From Cupriavidus taiwanensis (GTDB lineage Bacteria > Pseudomonadota > Gammaproteobacteria > Burkholderiales > Burkholderiaceae): a stretch of 64,000 nucleotides of DNA. This document shows positions 9,309-18,025 of the stretch, piece by piece. The notes beneath the pieces are model-generated. The model made no database searches and was not told the DNA's origin. It saw only the letters and a program-made list of their open reading frames with translations. How positions within the stretch are numbered: the stretch's first letter is position 1; the number at the start of each line of letters is the position of its first letter. The DNA lies in NCBI RefSeq assembly GCF_900250075.1, contig NZ_LT977070.1:992001-1056000 (forward strand), read 5' to 3'. A program made the position numbers and the translations under genes.

Positions 9309-10555
9309 CCGCGTGCCAGCCGGCGCCCGGCCGCGATGCCGGGCAGCTCGACCCAGCGGTGCAGCAGCCAGGCCAGCGCCAGCGCCAGGCCGGCGTCGAT
9401 GGCAAAGCGCAGCAACTGCATGGCGGTCTGGTCCGCGCCCAGCTCGGGCATCAGGCGCTTGACCGCTTCGATCACGGTGGGATGGGTCAGGTAGAGGGCG
9501 TAGGACAGCTCGCCCAGCCAGATAAGTGCGCGCGGCACGCGCAGCATGCCGGTGTGCTCGGCGGCGACCACCCCGGCCACCAGCAGCGCCGCCGGCAGGC
9601 CGCGTCCCGCCAGGCTGAAATCCGGTCCCACCAGAGGCAGCGACAGCGCGAACGCCGCGCTGCCGATTGCCAGCATTGCCAGCGCGGACGCCGGCGTCAG
9701 CAAGTGGCGCCAGCGCGCGTAGGTCCATGCCAGCCCGCAGCCCAGCAGGAATTCGAGCACCAGCGGATTGCTGACCATGGCCAGCCACGGTGAAGCGAAC
9801 GCATAGCCCTGGGCGGGATCGGCCACCAGCGTGCCGAAGCGCCACCACGGCAGCACCAGCGTGAACAGCGCGAACACCCCCAGCACCACCAGCAGCGCGC
9901 GCCGCCCGGCCACCAGCAGCCCGAGCGCAAACACCGCGTAGAACGCCAGTTCGTAGTTGAGCGACCAGCCCACGTACAGCGCCGGATAGCCATAGTAGGG
10001 CGCATGGCTGGTGGATGTCGGCAGGAACGCCAGCGACGCGGCGAACAGGGCCGGCGTGACCGGGTTGAGCAGCAGCGCGTGGATGGCCGACATGGTCCAG
10101 TACGGCGGCGCCAGCCGGCACAGGCGCCGGACCATGAAGCTGAGCGGACGCTCCGGCCTGGGCCGCGCCAGCACCGCGACCCAGGCGATGATGAAGCCGC
10201 TGATGACGAAGAACACATCGACGCCCACATGGCCGCGCTTGATCACGTTGTGGGTCAGCCAGTTCAGCACCGGCGCGTTGGCGCCGCCCAGCGTGAGCCC
10301 GGAGTGGTAGAGCAGCACCATGGCGGCGGCCAGTCCGCGCAGGGCCTGGATGCTGTCGAGCCGCGCTATCGAAGGTGACGATGCGGTGCGAGTGCGGGCC
10401 GCTGGCAAGGCGGTCGTGCCGGGCGCGGCAGCGGTGTTCGGAGCCGAGGCCGTGCCGGCTGCGGGAAACGAATTTTCTGGAATAGTCGATGGCACTGTTT
10501 CAGCGGCGGGAATCCGATCACACCGGAATCCCGTCGGGATGGCAAGGCAATCCAT
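9305..10555 (-). CDS. Acyltransferase 3 family membrane protein (OafA/YrhL-like)
   Basis: This is an integral inner-membrane O-acyltransferase of the type that acetylates or acylates surface glycans. Characteristic features are the opening SIQALRGLAAAMVLLYHSG with the conserved Arg and His, then GHVGVDVFFVISGFIIAW and SFMVRRLCRLAPPYW, and about ten hydrophobic helices to the C-terminus. The start is uncertain. The ATG at 10553-10555 (MDCLAIPTGF) leaves a low-complexity Ala/Thr-rich leader of about 65 residues before the fold, and no good ribosome site is seen there or at alternatives. The acceptor sugar cannot be told from the neighbourhood. Confidence 0.88.
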   Translation of the reverse strand: MDCLAIPTGFRCDRIPAAETVPSTIPENSFPAAGTASAPNTAAAPGTTALPAARTRTASSPSIARLDSIQALRGLAAAMVLLYHSGLTLGGANAPVLNWLTHNVIKRGHVGVDVFFVISGFIIAWVAVLARPRPERPLSFMVRRLCRLAPPYWTMSAIHALLLNPVTPALFAASLAFLPTSTSHAPYYGYPALYVGWSLNYELAFYAVFALGLLVAGRRALLVVLGVFALFTLVLPWWRFGTLVADPAQGYAFASPWLAMVSNPLVLEFLLGCGLAWTYARWRHLLTPASALAMLAIGSAAFALSLPLVGPDFSLAGRGLPAALLVAGVVAAEHTGMLRVPRALIWLGELSYALYLTHPTVIEAVKRLMPELGADQTAMQLLRFAIDAGLALALAWLLHRWVELPGIAAGRRLARG

Positions 10556-10728
10556 GAGGGACAGCCGTTCGTTGCACAAAGTTCGTGCAACCGGCGATGA
10601 CGGGCACGTTAGTGCGCAAAGCGCCCGGCAAGGTGCCGCAAATTGCACTATCCTCACTTGTCCGTTGCGCCAGGCTGCGGCGCACAGGCAATGACCAGCG
10701 GGCAACGTACCCAAGGAGTGTCCCCCAA

Positions 10729-11193
10729 ATGACCACCCTCTCCATCAACGTCAACGGCAAGACCCGTGAAGTCGACGTGGACCCGTCCACGCCGCTGCTG
10801 TGGGCGCTGCGCGACAACCTCGAAATGACCGGCACCAAGTTCGGCTGCGGCATGGCCGCGTGCGGTGCCTGCACCGTGCACGTCAACGGCCAGGCCACGC
10901 GCAGCTGCGTGACGCCGGCCTCGGCGGTCGCCGGGGCACGCATCACCACCATCGAAGGCATCGGCGCCGACCGCGTCGGGCGCGCCGTGATCGACGCCTG
11001 GCTCAAGCACGATGTCGCGCAGTGCGGCTACTGCCAGAACGGCCAGGTAATGAGCGCCGTCGGCCTGCTGCGCAGCAAGCCGCGGCCCACCGACGCCGAC
11101 ATCGACCAGGCCATGGCCGGCAACCTGTGCCGCTGCGGCACGTACCAGCGCATTCGCGCGGCGATCAAAGACGCCGCCCGTGCACTGGCCTGA
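10729..11193 (+). CDS. iorA: Isoquinoline 1-oxidoreductase-type small subunit, two [2Fe-2S] clusters
   Basis: This is the iron-sulfur subunit of a xanthine-oxidase-family molybdenum hydroxylase or aldehyde dehydrogenase. The 154 residues give a plant-type ferredoxin domain with Cys 40, 45, 48 and 60 and a helical domain with Cys 99, 102, 134 and 136 (CGYC and CRCG). AAGGAG at 10713-10718 precedes the ATG. It lies 15 bp before the large subunit gene, so the two form an operon and one complex. The two-subunit layout without a FAD subunit is that of IorAB and related periplasmic enzymes. The true substrate (N-heterocycle or aldehyde) is not shown. Confidence 0.93.
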   Translation: MTTLSINVNGKTREVDVDPSTPLLWALRDNLEMTGTKFGCGMAACGACTVHVNGQATRSCVTPASAVAGARITTIEGIGADRVGRAVIDAWLKHDVAQCGYCQNGQVMSAVGLLRSKPRPTDADIDQAMAGNLCRCGTYQRIRAAIKDAARALA

Positions 11194-11208
11194 GCGGGAG
11201 GAACCGAT

Positions 11209-13467
11209 ATGCGTATCCGAGGCATCGAAGCCCTGGCTGGCGGCCAGGCAGGCAACAGCGGCGAAGCGCGTGCCGACGCCGGCGTGGCGACGCTGGACCG
11301 CCGCAGTTTCTTGAAGCTGACGGGCCTGGCCGGCGGCGGGCTGGCGCTGGGCGTGGCACCGCTGGCGCAGGCCCAGGAGGGCGCCAAGCCCAAGGCGCCG
11401 CCGGCAGCGCCGCAGGCGTTCCTGATCATCGCACCCGACAACACCGTGACCGTAGCGGTGAACCGGCTCGAATTCGGCCAGGGCGTGCATACCGCGCTGC
11501 CGATGGCGCTGGCCGAAGAGCTGGATGCCGACTGGCGCAACGTGCGCGCGGCACTGGCCCCGGCGGGCGATCCGTACAAGGACCCCGGCTTCGGCATGCA
11601 GATGACCGGCGGTTCCACCGCGCTGAACCACTCGTTCCAGCAGTACCGCGAACTCGGCGCGCGCGCCCGCGCGATGCTGGTTGCGGCCGCGGCGCAGCGC
11701 TGGAAGGTCGACCCGTCCAGCTGCAAGGTGGAGCAGGGCGTGATCACGTCCGGCAGCCAGCGCGCCACCTTTGGCGAATTGGCGCCGGCGGCGATGGCGC
11801 TGCCGGTGCCCCAGCAGGTCACGCTGAAGGATCCGGCGCAGTTCCGCATCGTCGGCAAGCCCACGCCGCGGCTGGATGCGCGCGGCAAGATGGAAGCGAC
11901 CACGCCGTTCGGCATCGACACGCAGCTCAAGGGCATGGTGGTTGCGGTGGTGGCGCGGCCGCCGCGCTTCGGCGGCAAGGTCAAAAGCTTCAGCGCCGAC
12001 AAGGCCCGTGCGGTGCCGGGCGTGCGCGGCGTGCTGCAGGTGCCGGTCGACCGCGGCGGCAGCGGCGTGGCCGTGATCGCCAGCGGCTACTGGCCCGCCA
12101 AGATGGGCCGCGATGCGCTCGAGGTCCAGTGGGAGGACGCCGGCTCCAAAGTATCGTCGCAGGCCTTGTTCGATGAATACGCGAAGCTGGCCGGCCAGCC
12201 TGGCACGGTCGCGCGCGCGGGTGAGGGCGATATTGCCGCGGCGATCCAGCGTGCGCCGCGCAAGATCGAGGCCGACTTCCGCTTCCCGTACCTGGCGCAC
12301 GCGCCGATGGAGCCGCTGAACTGCACGCTGCAGCCGGAGGTGGCCGGCGGCAAGGTGCAGTCGGTCAAGGTCTGGGTGGGCTCGCAGTTCCAGACCGTCG
12401 ACCAGGCCGCGGTGGCCCGCACGCTGGGGCTGGCGCCGGACAAGGTGGTGCTCAACACCATGATGGCCGGCGGCGGCTTCGGCCGGCGCGCGGTGCCGAC
12501 CTCCGACTACATCGTCGAAGCGGCCAACGTGCTCAAGGCCTGGGTCGCCGCGGGGCACACCGAGCCGCTCAAGGTGGTGTGGAGCCGCGAGGACGATATC
12601 CGCGGCGGCTACTACCGCCCGCTGCACCTGCACCGCGCCCGCATCGGCCTGGACGCGCAGGGCAAGGTGATGGGCTGGCAGCACACCATCGTCGGCCAGT
12701 CGATCCTGAAGGGCACGCCGTTCGAGCCCTTCATGGTCAAGAACGGCGTCGATGCGACCATGACCGAGGGCATTGTCGAGAACGACTACGACCTGCCGCT
12801 GGAGATGTCGGTGCACCACCCGCAGGTGGACGTGCCGGTGCTGTGGTGGCGCTCGGTCGGCAATACGCATACCGCCTTCGTCAAGGAAACGCTGGCCGAC
12901 GAGATGGCCGCCGCCGCCAAGCAAGACCCGGTGGCATTCCGCCTGGCGCGGCTCGACGAAAAGAAGCACGCGCGCCATCGCGCCGCGTTGCAACTGGCGG
13001 TGGACAAGTCCGGCTACGGCAAGCGCAAGCTGCCCAAGGGACATGCCTGGGGCGTGGCGGTGCATGAGTCGTTCAGCACCGTGGTGGCCTATGTGGTCGA
13101 CGTCTCGCTGGTGAAGGGCGAGCCGCGCGTGCATCGCGTCACCGCCGGCGTGCATGCCAACCGCGTGGTCAATCCGTTGTCGGCGGAAGCCCAGATCCAG
13201 GGTGCCTGCGTGTTCGGGCTGGCCATGACCCGGCCCGGGTTTGCCATCGAGATCGAGAACGGTGCGGTGAAGAACAGCAACTTCCCCGACTATCCGCCGC
13301 CGCGCATCACCGACGCGCCGGTGGTGGACGTGTTCTTCGTGCCGTCGCAGGACAACCCCACCGGTCTGGGCGAACCCGGCGTGCCGCCGATCGCGCCGGC
13401 GGTGGCCAATGCGCTGTTCACGCTGACCGGCAAGCGCCAGCGGCAATTGCCGTTTGTGATGGCCTGA
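11209..13467 (+). CDS. iorB: Isoquinoline 1-oxidoreductase-type molybdopterin subunit with Tat signal
   Basis: This is the 752-residue molybdopterin cytosine dinucleotide subunit partnering the small subunit just upstream. The N-terminus contains the twin-arginine motif DRRSFLKLTG at about residues 30-39 followed by a hydrophobic stretch and an AQAQ cleavage region, so the folded complex is exported to the periplasm. Family signatures include NRLEFGQGVHTALPMALAEE, GGGFGRRAVPTSDYI and the C-terminal GLGEPGVPPIAPAVANAL with the glutamate expected for catalysis. With a cytochrome c gene close by, electrons probably leave through the respiratory chain. Substrate specificity is unassigned; IorB-like proteins also include aldehyde dehydrogenases. 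Confidence 0.93.
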   Translation: MRIRGIEALAGGQAGNSGEARADAGVATLDRRSFLKLTGLAGGGLALGVAPLAQAQEGAKPKAPPAAPQAFLIIAPDNTVTVAVNRLEFGQGVHTALPMALAEELDADWRNVRAALAPAGDPYKDPGFGMQMTGGSTALNHSFQQYRELGARARAMLVAAAAQRWKVDPSSCKVEQGVITSGSQRATFGELAPAAMALPVPQQVTLKDPAQFRIVGKPTPRLDARGKMEATTPFGIDTQLKGMVVAVVARPPRFGGKVKSFSADKARAVPGVRGVLQVPVDRGGSGVAVIASGYWPAKMGRDALEVQWEDAGSKVSSQALFDEYAKLAGQPGTVARAGEGDIAAAIQRAPRKIEADFRFPYLAHAPMEPLNCTLQPEVAGGKVQSVKVWVGSQFQTVDQAAVARTLGLAPDKVVLNTMMAGGGFGRRAVPTSDYIVEAANVLKAWVAAGHTEPLKVVWSREDDIRGGYYRPLHLHRARIGLDAQGKVMGWQHTIVGQSILKGTPFEPFMVKNGVDATMTEGIVENDYDLPLEMSVHHPQVDVPVLWWRSVGNTHTAFVKETLADEMAAAAKQDPVAFRLARLDEKKHARHRAALQLAVDKSGYGKRKLPKGHAWGVAVHESFSTVVAYVVDVSLVKGEPRVHRVTAGVHANRVVNPLSAEAQIQGACVFGLAMTRPGFAIEIENGAVKNSNFPDYPPPRITDAPVVDVFFVPSQDNPTGLGEPGVPPIAPAVANALFTLTGKRQRQLPFVMA

Positions 13468-13673
13468 GCGCGGCCAGGCGGTGCACTGGCGCTGTTGTAA
13501 TCGCGCCCGTGCCCGCCCGGCCGTGGCAGCACCCTATTGCCTTTGCGGGGCGAGCCGCGTAGAACGGGGAAAACCGCGCGCGCCAGGCTGCGCGGCAAGA
13601 GTGACCCCCGCATCGCCCCCGACGCCGCGTATCGCGCTGCCCGGGCGCCGTGCCCGGAGACCGAGGTGTGATC

Positions 13674-13955
13674 ATGGAGACCCAGGAAAGTACGCTGACG
13701 CTGGCGCTGATGACCCAGCCCGCGCGCATCTGCCGCGCGCTGCTCGATGCAGGCGAGGCCGGCCTGCCGGCCGCCGATCTGGCGCAGGTGGCGCAACTGA
13801 GCCTGGGGCGCGCCGGCCATGTGTTCTCGGAGCTGGTGCAGGCCGACGTGCTGGCGCTGTCGATTCAGGAGCGGCGGGTCTGCTACGTGCTGAAGGCGCG
13901 GCGCGCCGTTACCGAAGCGCTGGGCTATATCGACGCCAGCGGACTGGCCGACTGA
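13674..13955 (+). CDS. Small winged-helix (ArsR/MarR-like) protein
   Basis: The 93-residue product looks like a DNA-binding winged helix: TQPARICRALLDAGEAGLPAADLAQVAQLSLGRAGHVFSELVQADVL gives helix-turn-helix with a following wing, as in compact ArsR-type regulators, but without metal-binding cysteines in the ArsR pattern. The ATG at 13674 follows a GAGG. It stands alone between iorB and a terminator hairpin. Targets are unknown. Assignment rests on the helix pattern only. Confidence 0.7.
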   Translation: METQESTLTLALMTQPARICRALLDAGEAGLPAADLAQVAQLSLGRAGHVFSELVQADVLALSIQERRVCYVLKARRAVTEALGYIDASGLAD

Positions 13956-13962
13956 TACGGTA

Positions 13963-13986
13963 AAACGGGCCCCGCAGGGCCCGTTT
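13963..13986. terminator. Terminator hairpin shared by convergent genes
   Basis: A perfect 10 bp stem, AAACGGGCCC (13963-13972) with GGGCCCGTTT (13977-13986), encloses the loop CGCA. It sits 8 bp after the stop at 13955 and 36 bp before the stop of the convergent gene at 14022, so it can serve both strands. Confidence 0.8.
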
Positions 13987-14021
13987 GCATTGGCGCGGCG
14001 GCGTTCGCCGCGACCGCTGCG

Positions 14022-14453
14022 TCACTGCTTCGGCGCAGCCATCTCCTGCTTGGCCGCTGCATCCGCTGCCTTGTTCTCGACCTTGCGTTCCTGCTTGGCC
14101 GCGCCGACTTCGTCCTTGTATTCGCCCTTGGCCGCCTTTTTCTTCGCCTTGTATTCGGCGGCAGCCTCGCGGCGTGCCTCGCGGCGCTCGACCAGCGGGT
14201 CCTTCGGCGGCTGGATCTGGGTCACGCCGGGGGCGGTGCCCTGGCCCGCGGGGCTGGCCGCGGTGGCCGGCGCGGCAGGCGTTGCCGGGGTTGCGGGGGT
14301 TGCCGGCAGGCCCTGCGCGGCTGGGGTTGCCGGCGTGGCCGGGGTGGCAGGCGTGGCGGTCTGCGCGATGGCCGCGGCGCAGCTGAGGCCTGCCAGGCCT
14401 GCCGCAATCACGCTGGCGATTCGGGTATGGCGAGCGGGTTGTTTCGGATCCAT
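14022..14453 (-). CDS. Exported low-complexity protein with TPA repeats and charged helix
   Basis: This 143-residue protein is not recognised as a named family. It has a signal peptide (RIASVIAAGLAGLSCAAAIAQ), then a stretch built of ATP/TPA repeats (about residues 32-75), then a highly charged Lys/Glu/Ala-rich segment (EYKAKKKAAKGEYKDEV) likely to form a long single helix or coiled coil. The composition suggests a periplasmic or envelope-associated structural protein. The repeats are simple sequence and may vary between strains. Confidence 0.7.
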   Translation of the reverse strand: MDPKQPARHTRIASVIAAGLAGLSCAAAIAQTATPATPATPATPAAQGLPATPATPATPAAPATAASPAGQGTAPGVTQIQPPKDPLVERREARREAAAEYKAKKKAAKGEYKDEVGAAKQERKVENKAADAAAKQEMAAPKQ

Positions 14454-14796
14454 GGAATACCTCCAGGGTTAGGGTCGGAAGCGCCGGCCCGGTCGGGGCC
14501 CGGCGCGACGTATGCCGCACATGCTGGCCTGGGCGGGCTTGCGGCGACAAGGCCAGTCTAGGCAGCGGCCAGGCATGGCGCTGTCGGGCAGGCGCCGATG
14601 CGACGCCGGAATTGCTCCTACAAGCGCACCGTCGCGGCCGCGCACACCGGTTTCAGGCGTCTTCCATTTCCTTTAATTCCGCGGCAAGAAGATTCACTTC
14701 TGCAGACGCGGCACTTCCGCCACCATGGCCCCCAGAAAGCGTGACGCGCGGTCCGCCAGCCTGGACCCGCTGCCGATGACGCTGTTGTCACGATGC

Positions 14797-14832
14797 TGAT
14801 GTGGCGTGTGATGTAGCGTGTGATGTAGCGTG
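14797..14832 (+). repeat. Three tandem 12 bp units just upstream of the barrel gene
   Basis: TGATGTGGCGTG, TGATGTAGCGTG and TGATGTAGCGTG follow each other without gaps. They end 29 bp before the preferred start of the outer-membrane protein gene at 14862, inside the 408 bp space 14454-14861 that otherwise shows nothing assignable. Copy-number change here could alter leader spacing and expression, which is inference. Confidence 0.85.
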
Positions 14833-14861
14833 CAATGGCCCAGGACCGGATGAGGGAATCG

Positions 14862-15821
14862 ATGCGAGCGCAAGGCCCCCTGGTGTTGATGTTGCTGGCC
14901 GGCCTTGCGGCCGCGCCGGTGCCCGCGCTGGCGCAGACCGAGCCGGCGTTCCGCGTGGTCGGCACCAATGTGCAGAAGCACGCCAGTGCGGTGCTGACGC
15001 TGATGTCGTTTGCGGTCGTACCGGACCTGGCGTCCAGCTCGCTTTCCATCAGCAGTGCCAGCACCGACAACCCTGACCTGACCCTGTGGCAGCTCGGCGG
15101 GGGCTTTACGCTGAGCCAGTCGTTTCCGCTCTATCTGGAAGGGTCGATCGCCTACAACCGCTACGACCCCGCCTTTGTCGCCTCCAACGGGCTGGAATCC
15201 CGCAAGCTGCCGGCCAAGTGGAACACCTTCGCCGGCACCGTTGGCGTCGGCTGGGATTTTCCGCTGATCCCAAGCAAGGAGCTGGTGTTCCGCCCCATCT
15301 TCAACGCTTCGCTCGGCCGCGTCGCCAGCGACCTGTCCATCGCCCAGTTCGCGGTCGAGCACAAGACCGATCGCGACATCGCCTTCCTCGAAGACGGCGT
15401 CATGAATGCCTATGGCCTGGGCGGATCGGTGATGCTCGACTGGGAAAGCCACCGCGACAACCGCGATATCGACGTGGAACTGCGCTATACCAACATCTAC
15501 CTGCGCAGCTTCGGCGACTCGTCCGGCCTGGAGGCCTCGTCCGTGGCGCAGACCGCCAGCCTGTACGCGCGCTGGCGCGCGCCAACCGGGTTGCGCGCGC
15601 TCGACCGGCCGGTGCGCTACGTGCTGGAACTGTCGCACTCGCATTACCTCGGCAACCAGGCGGGTGCGCTGGGGTTCAACTACCTCACCACGCTGGGCAC
15701 CGGCCTGGAACTCGACACCAGCGCCCACGAAGTGTTCGTGACCCGGATCCGCGCGGTGGTGCGCTATGTCTTCGGGAACAACGTCTCGGGGGTGTCGTTC
15801 GGGCTTGCCGCGAGCTTCTAG
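14862..15821 (+). CDS. Outer-membrane beta-barrel protein (solitary autotransporter-barrel type)
   Basis: This protein is predicted to sit in the outer membrane. A clear signal peptide, RAQGPLVLMLLAGLAAAPVPALAQ, begins at the ATG at 14862, which has GAGGGA before it. An ATG nine codons upstream (14835) lacks a ribosome site and would spoil the signal. The mature part alternates in amphipathic strands with aromatic girdles (LTLWQLGGGFTLSQSFPLYLEGSIAYNRY, split by turns) and ends in Phe (SFGLAASF), as barrel proteins recognised by BAM do. The pattern fits solitary autotransporter-like barrels without a passenger. The function is unknown. Its stop overlaps that of the convergent TetR gene. Confidence 0.8.
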   Translation: MRAQGPLVLMLLAGLAAAPVPALAQTEPAFRVVGTNVQKHASAVLTLMSFAVVPDLASSSLSISSASTDNPDLTLWQLGGGFTLSQSFPLYLEGSIAYNRYDPAFVASNGLESRKLPAKWNTFAGTVGVGWDFPLIPSKELVFRPIFNASLGRVASDLSIAQFAVEHKTDRDIAFLEDGVMNAYGLGGSVMLDWESHRDNRDIDVELRYTNIYLRSFGDSSGLEASSVAQTASLYARWRAPTGLRALDRPVRYVLELSHSHYLGNQAGALGFNYLTTLGTGLELDTSAHEVFVTRIRAVVRYVFGNNVSGVSFGLAASF

Positions 15822-16537
15822 CCCTGCGCGCCTGTCCCGGCAGCGCCGGGGCTGCCGCTTCCGGGCACAGCCGACGGCGCGCCGGCATCGGCGGCCGGCA
15901 CGATCACCGCAATGGCGTCACGCACCAGCGCATCGATCTCTGCGTCGTCCGGACGGATGCCGGTGGCCAGCGTACGGTGCAGCACGCTGGCCAGCACCAT
16001 GCCATGGAACAGCCTGGCGCTGACCTCCGGGCTGGCCGAGAGCCGCGTGCCTGTGGCCTGCTGGCTGCCAAGGAAGGCCGCCACATAGGCGCAGGTCGCC
16101 GCCGGGCCGCGCGTATACCAGGCGTTCCCCAACGCGGGAAAGCGCCGCGATTCCGCGAAGATCAGCCGCAGGAACGCCAGGTGGCGTTCCTCCAGCAATG
16201 ACCGCAGGAAGCTGTGGGCGATCTTGTCGAGCCCCTGCGCCGCATCGCAGTGCGACACATCCACGCCTTTCTCGGTCTTTTCCAGGAAGCGGTCGCACAG
16301 CCGCTCCACCACCGCCACGAACAAGCCGTCCTTGCCGCCGAAAAAACTGTAGACGTTGGTCTTGGAGCCCCCGCACGCCTTGACGATGTCGTCCAGGCTG
16401 ACGCCGTCGTAGCCGTGTTCGAGAAACATATCGGCGGCGGTGCTCAGGATCAGCGCGCGCTTCTCTTCGCCACGGCGCGTCATGCGCTGGGGCGGGCGAT
16501 GCGCAGAGTTGTCGGTAACGCTTTCGGGTGATGCCAT
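15818..16537 (-). CDS. TetR-family transcriptional regulator
   Basis: The 239-residue product has the standard TetR N-terminal domain: KRALILSTAADMFLEHGYDGVSLDDIVKACGGSKTNVYSFFGGKDGLF is readable as helices 1-4 with the recognition helix around SKTNVYSFF. A variable helical ligand domain follows, with a Pro/Ala/Gly-rich tail. The ATG at 16535-16537 is taken because homology starts shortly after. A perfect 14 bp palindrome at 16671-16684 lies between it and the divergent gene for the DPFTDGA repeat protein, so autoregulation and control of that gene are likely. Confidence 0.92.
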   Translation of the reverse strand: MASPESVTDNSAHRPPQRMTRRGEEKRALILSTAADMFLEHGYDGVSLDDIVKACGGSKTNVYSFFGGKDGLFVAVVERLCDRFLEKTEKGVDVSHCDAAQGLDKIAHSFLRSLLEERHLAFLRLIFAESRRFPALGNAWYTRGPAATCAYVAAFLGSQQATGTRLSASPEVSARLFHGMVLASVLHRTLATGIRPDDAEIDALVRDAIAVIVPAADAGAPSAVPGSGSPGAAGTGAQG

Positions 16538-16670
16538 CGGGTAGCCGGGAGTGACAAGGGACGGGCGCTGGGGCCTCGCGCAGTCTACCAAATGCCTGTG
16601 CGATCCCAGGGGCCGCCAAGCCGTCGCTCCTTTCTTCAAAAACTTTGATTGATACCTTCTGATTAATTTA

Positions 16671-16684
16671 GTACCGTACGGTAC
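16671..16684. promoter_or_regulatory. Perfect palindrome, candidate TetR operator
   Basis: GTACCGTACGGTAC is a perfect 14 bp palindrome in an AT-rich stretch between the divergent TetR gene and the small exported protein gene. Its location and symmetry are typical of operators for TetR dimers. Which promoter it overlaps was not resolved. Confidence 0.7.
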
Positions 16685-16770
16685 GGTTTTACTATATTCA
16701 GGCCGTGGGAGGCGCGCGGCAAGTGTCCCGCCTGACACAAGTTCTTCCTCAAATGGAAAAGGAGTATGTG

Positions 16771-17076
16771 ATGAAAAAAGCATCGATTGGCGCAGCCCTG
16801 ATGGTAGTGATGGCGGCCGGGGCGCAAGCCGCCGTGCGTGCCCCCGAGGTCTACACGAACGGTGGGCATTTCGCCCAGGCATTGCAGCGTTCGCAGTCGG
16901 GCCGCCTGGCTGACGAGCAGTTTCGCCGGATTGCCGTACGCAAGGCGGATCCGTTCACGGATGGCGCGCGGCAAATGGATCCGTTCACCGACGGCGCAGT
17001 GCGCCAGGTGGATTTGTTCACCGACGGCGCCCTCGCAAGCATCGGCAACACAGACCCGTTCACGGATGGCGCCTGA
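16771..17076 (+). CDS. Small exported protein with four DPFTDGA-type heptads
   Basis: This 101-residue protein belongs to no family I can name. It begins with a signal peptide (MKKASIGAALMVVMAAGAQA) after AAGGAG at 16759-16764. The C-terminal half carries DPFTDGA at residues 60-66, 70-76 and 95-101 and DLFTDGA at 81-87, with spacers of 3, 4 and 7 residues; the last heptad is the very C-terminus. The repeats use different synonymous codons, so they are kept by selection and are not a fresh duplication. The Asp-rich repeats could bind metal ions or a partner protein. It is divergent from a TetR gene, with a palindrome between. Confidence 0.85.
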   Translation: MKKASIGAALMVVMAAGAQAAVRAPEVYTNGGHFAQALQRSQSGRLADEQFRRIAVRKADPFTDGARQMDPFTDGAVRQVDLFTDGALASIGNTDPFTDGA

Positions 17077-17199
17077 CTGGCGAGCCGGGCCTGCACGCCG
17101 AAGGGCAGTGCCGGCCGCAAGTGACGACGGTGGGTGCGGGTTTACCGTTCTTGCGGAGCCTCGCACCTCCACCTAAAATAATTCGCATATCGCATTAGA

Positions 17200-17214
17200 T
17201 TGCGCGTAGCGCAA
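17200..17214 (+). promoter_or_regulatory. Inverted repeat ahead of the citryl-CoA-lyase-like gene
   Basis: TTGCGC-GTA-GCGCAA is a perfect 6+6 bp inverted repeat ending 13 bp before the GTG start at 17228. It lies where an operator would block transcription or translation of the three-gene unit that follows. The regulator is not identified. Confidence 0.45.
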
Positions 17215-17227
17215 AAATGGAGACGAC

Positions 17228-18025
17228 GTGGCGGAGACGAAACACCCCCGGGCAGCCGGGCAGACCAGCATCGCGCAGGTGGATATCCACGGCGTGTCGG
17301 TACATGGCAAAGACCTGAGCGAGGCCCTGATCGGCAAGACCGGCTTCACTGCCTACTTCCTGTTCCTGCTCACCGGCCGCGAGCCCGACGCAAAGCTGGT
17401 GGCGATCACCGATGCCTGCCTCGTCGCGATCGCCGAGCATGGCCTGGTCCCCTCGGTGCAGGCCGCGCGCATGACGCTGGCCGCGGCGCCGGATGCGTTG
17501 CAGGGCGCAGTGGCGGCCGGCGTGCTGGGTTGCGGCTCGGTGATCCTGGGCGCATCGGAAAGCGCGGGCCAGCTGCTCGCGGAAGTGATTGCCGGCCGGG
17601 AACACGGCACGCTGGCCGAAAGCGCCAACTCGGTGGTCCGGGCCGTGCGCCAGGCGCGCAAGCCGCTGCCCGGCTTTGGCCATCCGACGCACAAGCTAGG
17701 GGATCCGCGCGCGCACCGGCTGCTGGCCATCGCGCGTGAGCTGGGCATCGCGGGCGACCACGTGGCCGCGCTGGAAGCGGTAGCCGCCGCCGTGCCCGAG
17801 CACTACAGCAAGCCCCTCCCGCTCAATGTTTCGGGCGCGATCCCCGCGGTCCTGCTGGACGCCGGCTATCCCGCCACCGCGCTCAAGGGCGTGCCGCTGC
17901 TGGCGCGCGTGGCCAGCCTGATCGCCCACCTGCAGGAGGAGCGCCGCCAGCCCATCGGCTTTATCCTGGCCGAGGCCGCCGAACACGCCATTGCCTACAG
18001 CGCCGCGCCGGCGCAAGCATCATGA
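17228..18025 (+). CDS. Citryl-CoA lyase / citrate-synthase-fold protein
   Basis: The 265-residue product resembles the citrate-synthase-like domain of ATP-citrate lyase and the stand-alone citryl-CoA lyases, which cleave or form a citryl-CoA-type C-C bond. Visible pieces are GKTGFTAYFLFLLTGREPD near the N-terminus, LPGFGHPTHKLGDPRAHRL with the conserved His/Asp region, and ALKGVPLLARVASLIAHLQEE near the end. It is much shorter than full citrate synthase. The start is GTG with GGAG before it. Its stop overlaps the ATG of the following acyl-CoA ligase, so the two are translationally coupled. The pair suggests activation of an acid to a CoA thioester followed by lyase cleavage; the substrate is unknown. 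Confidence 0.78.
   Translation: MAETKHPRAAGQTSIAQVDIHGVSVHGKDLSEALIGKTGFTAYFLFLLTGREPDAKLVAITDACLVAIAEHGLVPSVQAARMTLAAAPDALQGAVAAGVLGCGSVILGASESAGQLLAEVIAGREHGTLAESANSVVRAVRQARKPLPGFGHPTHKLGDPRAHRLLAIARELGIAGDHVAALEAVAAAVPEHYSKPLPLNVSGAIPAVLLDAGYPATALKGVPLLARVASLIAHLQEERRQPIGFILAEAAEHAIAYSAAPAQAS

Noticed and set aside
10654..13446. Minus-strand open frame of 930 codons opposite iorAB
   Set aside because: The plus strand carries clear Fe-S and molybdopterin motifs; the antisense product is low-complexity.
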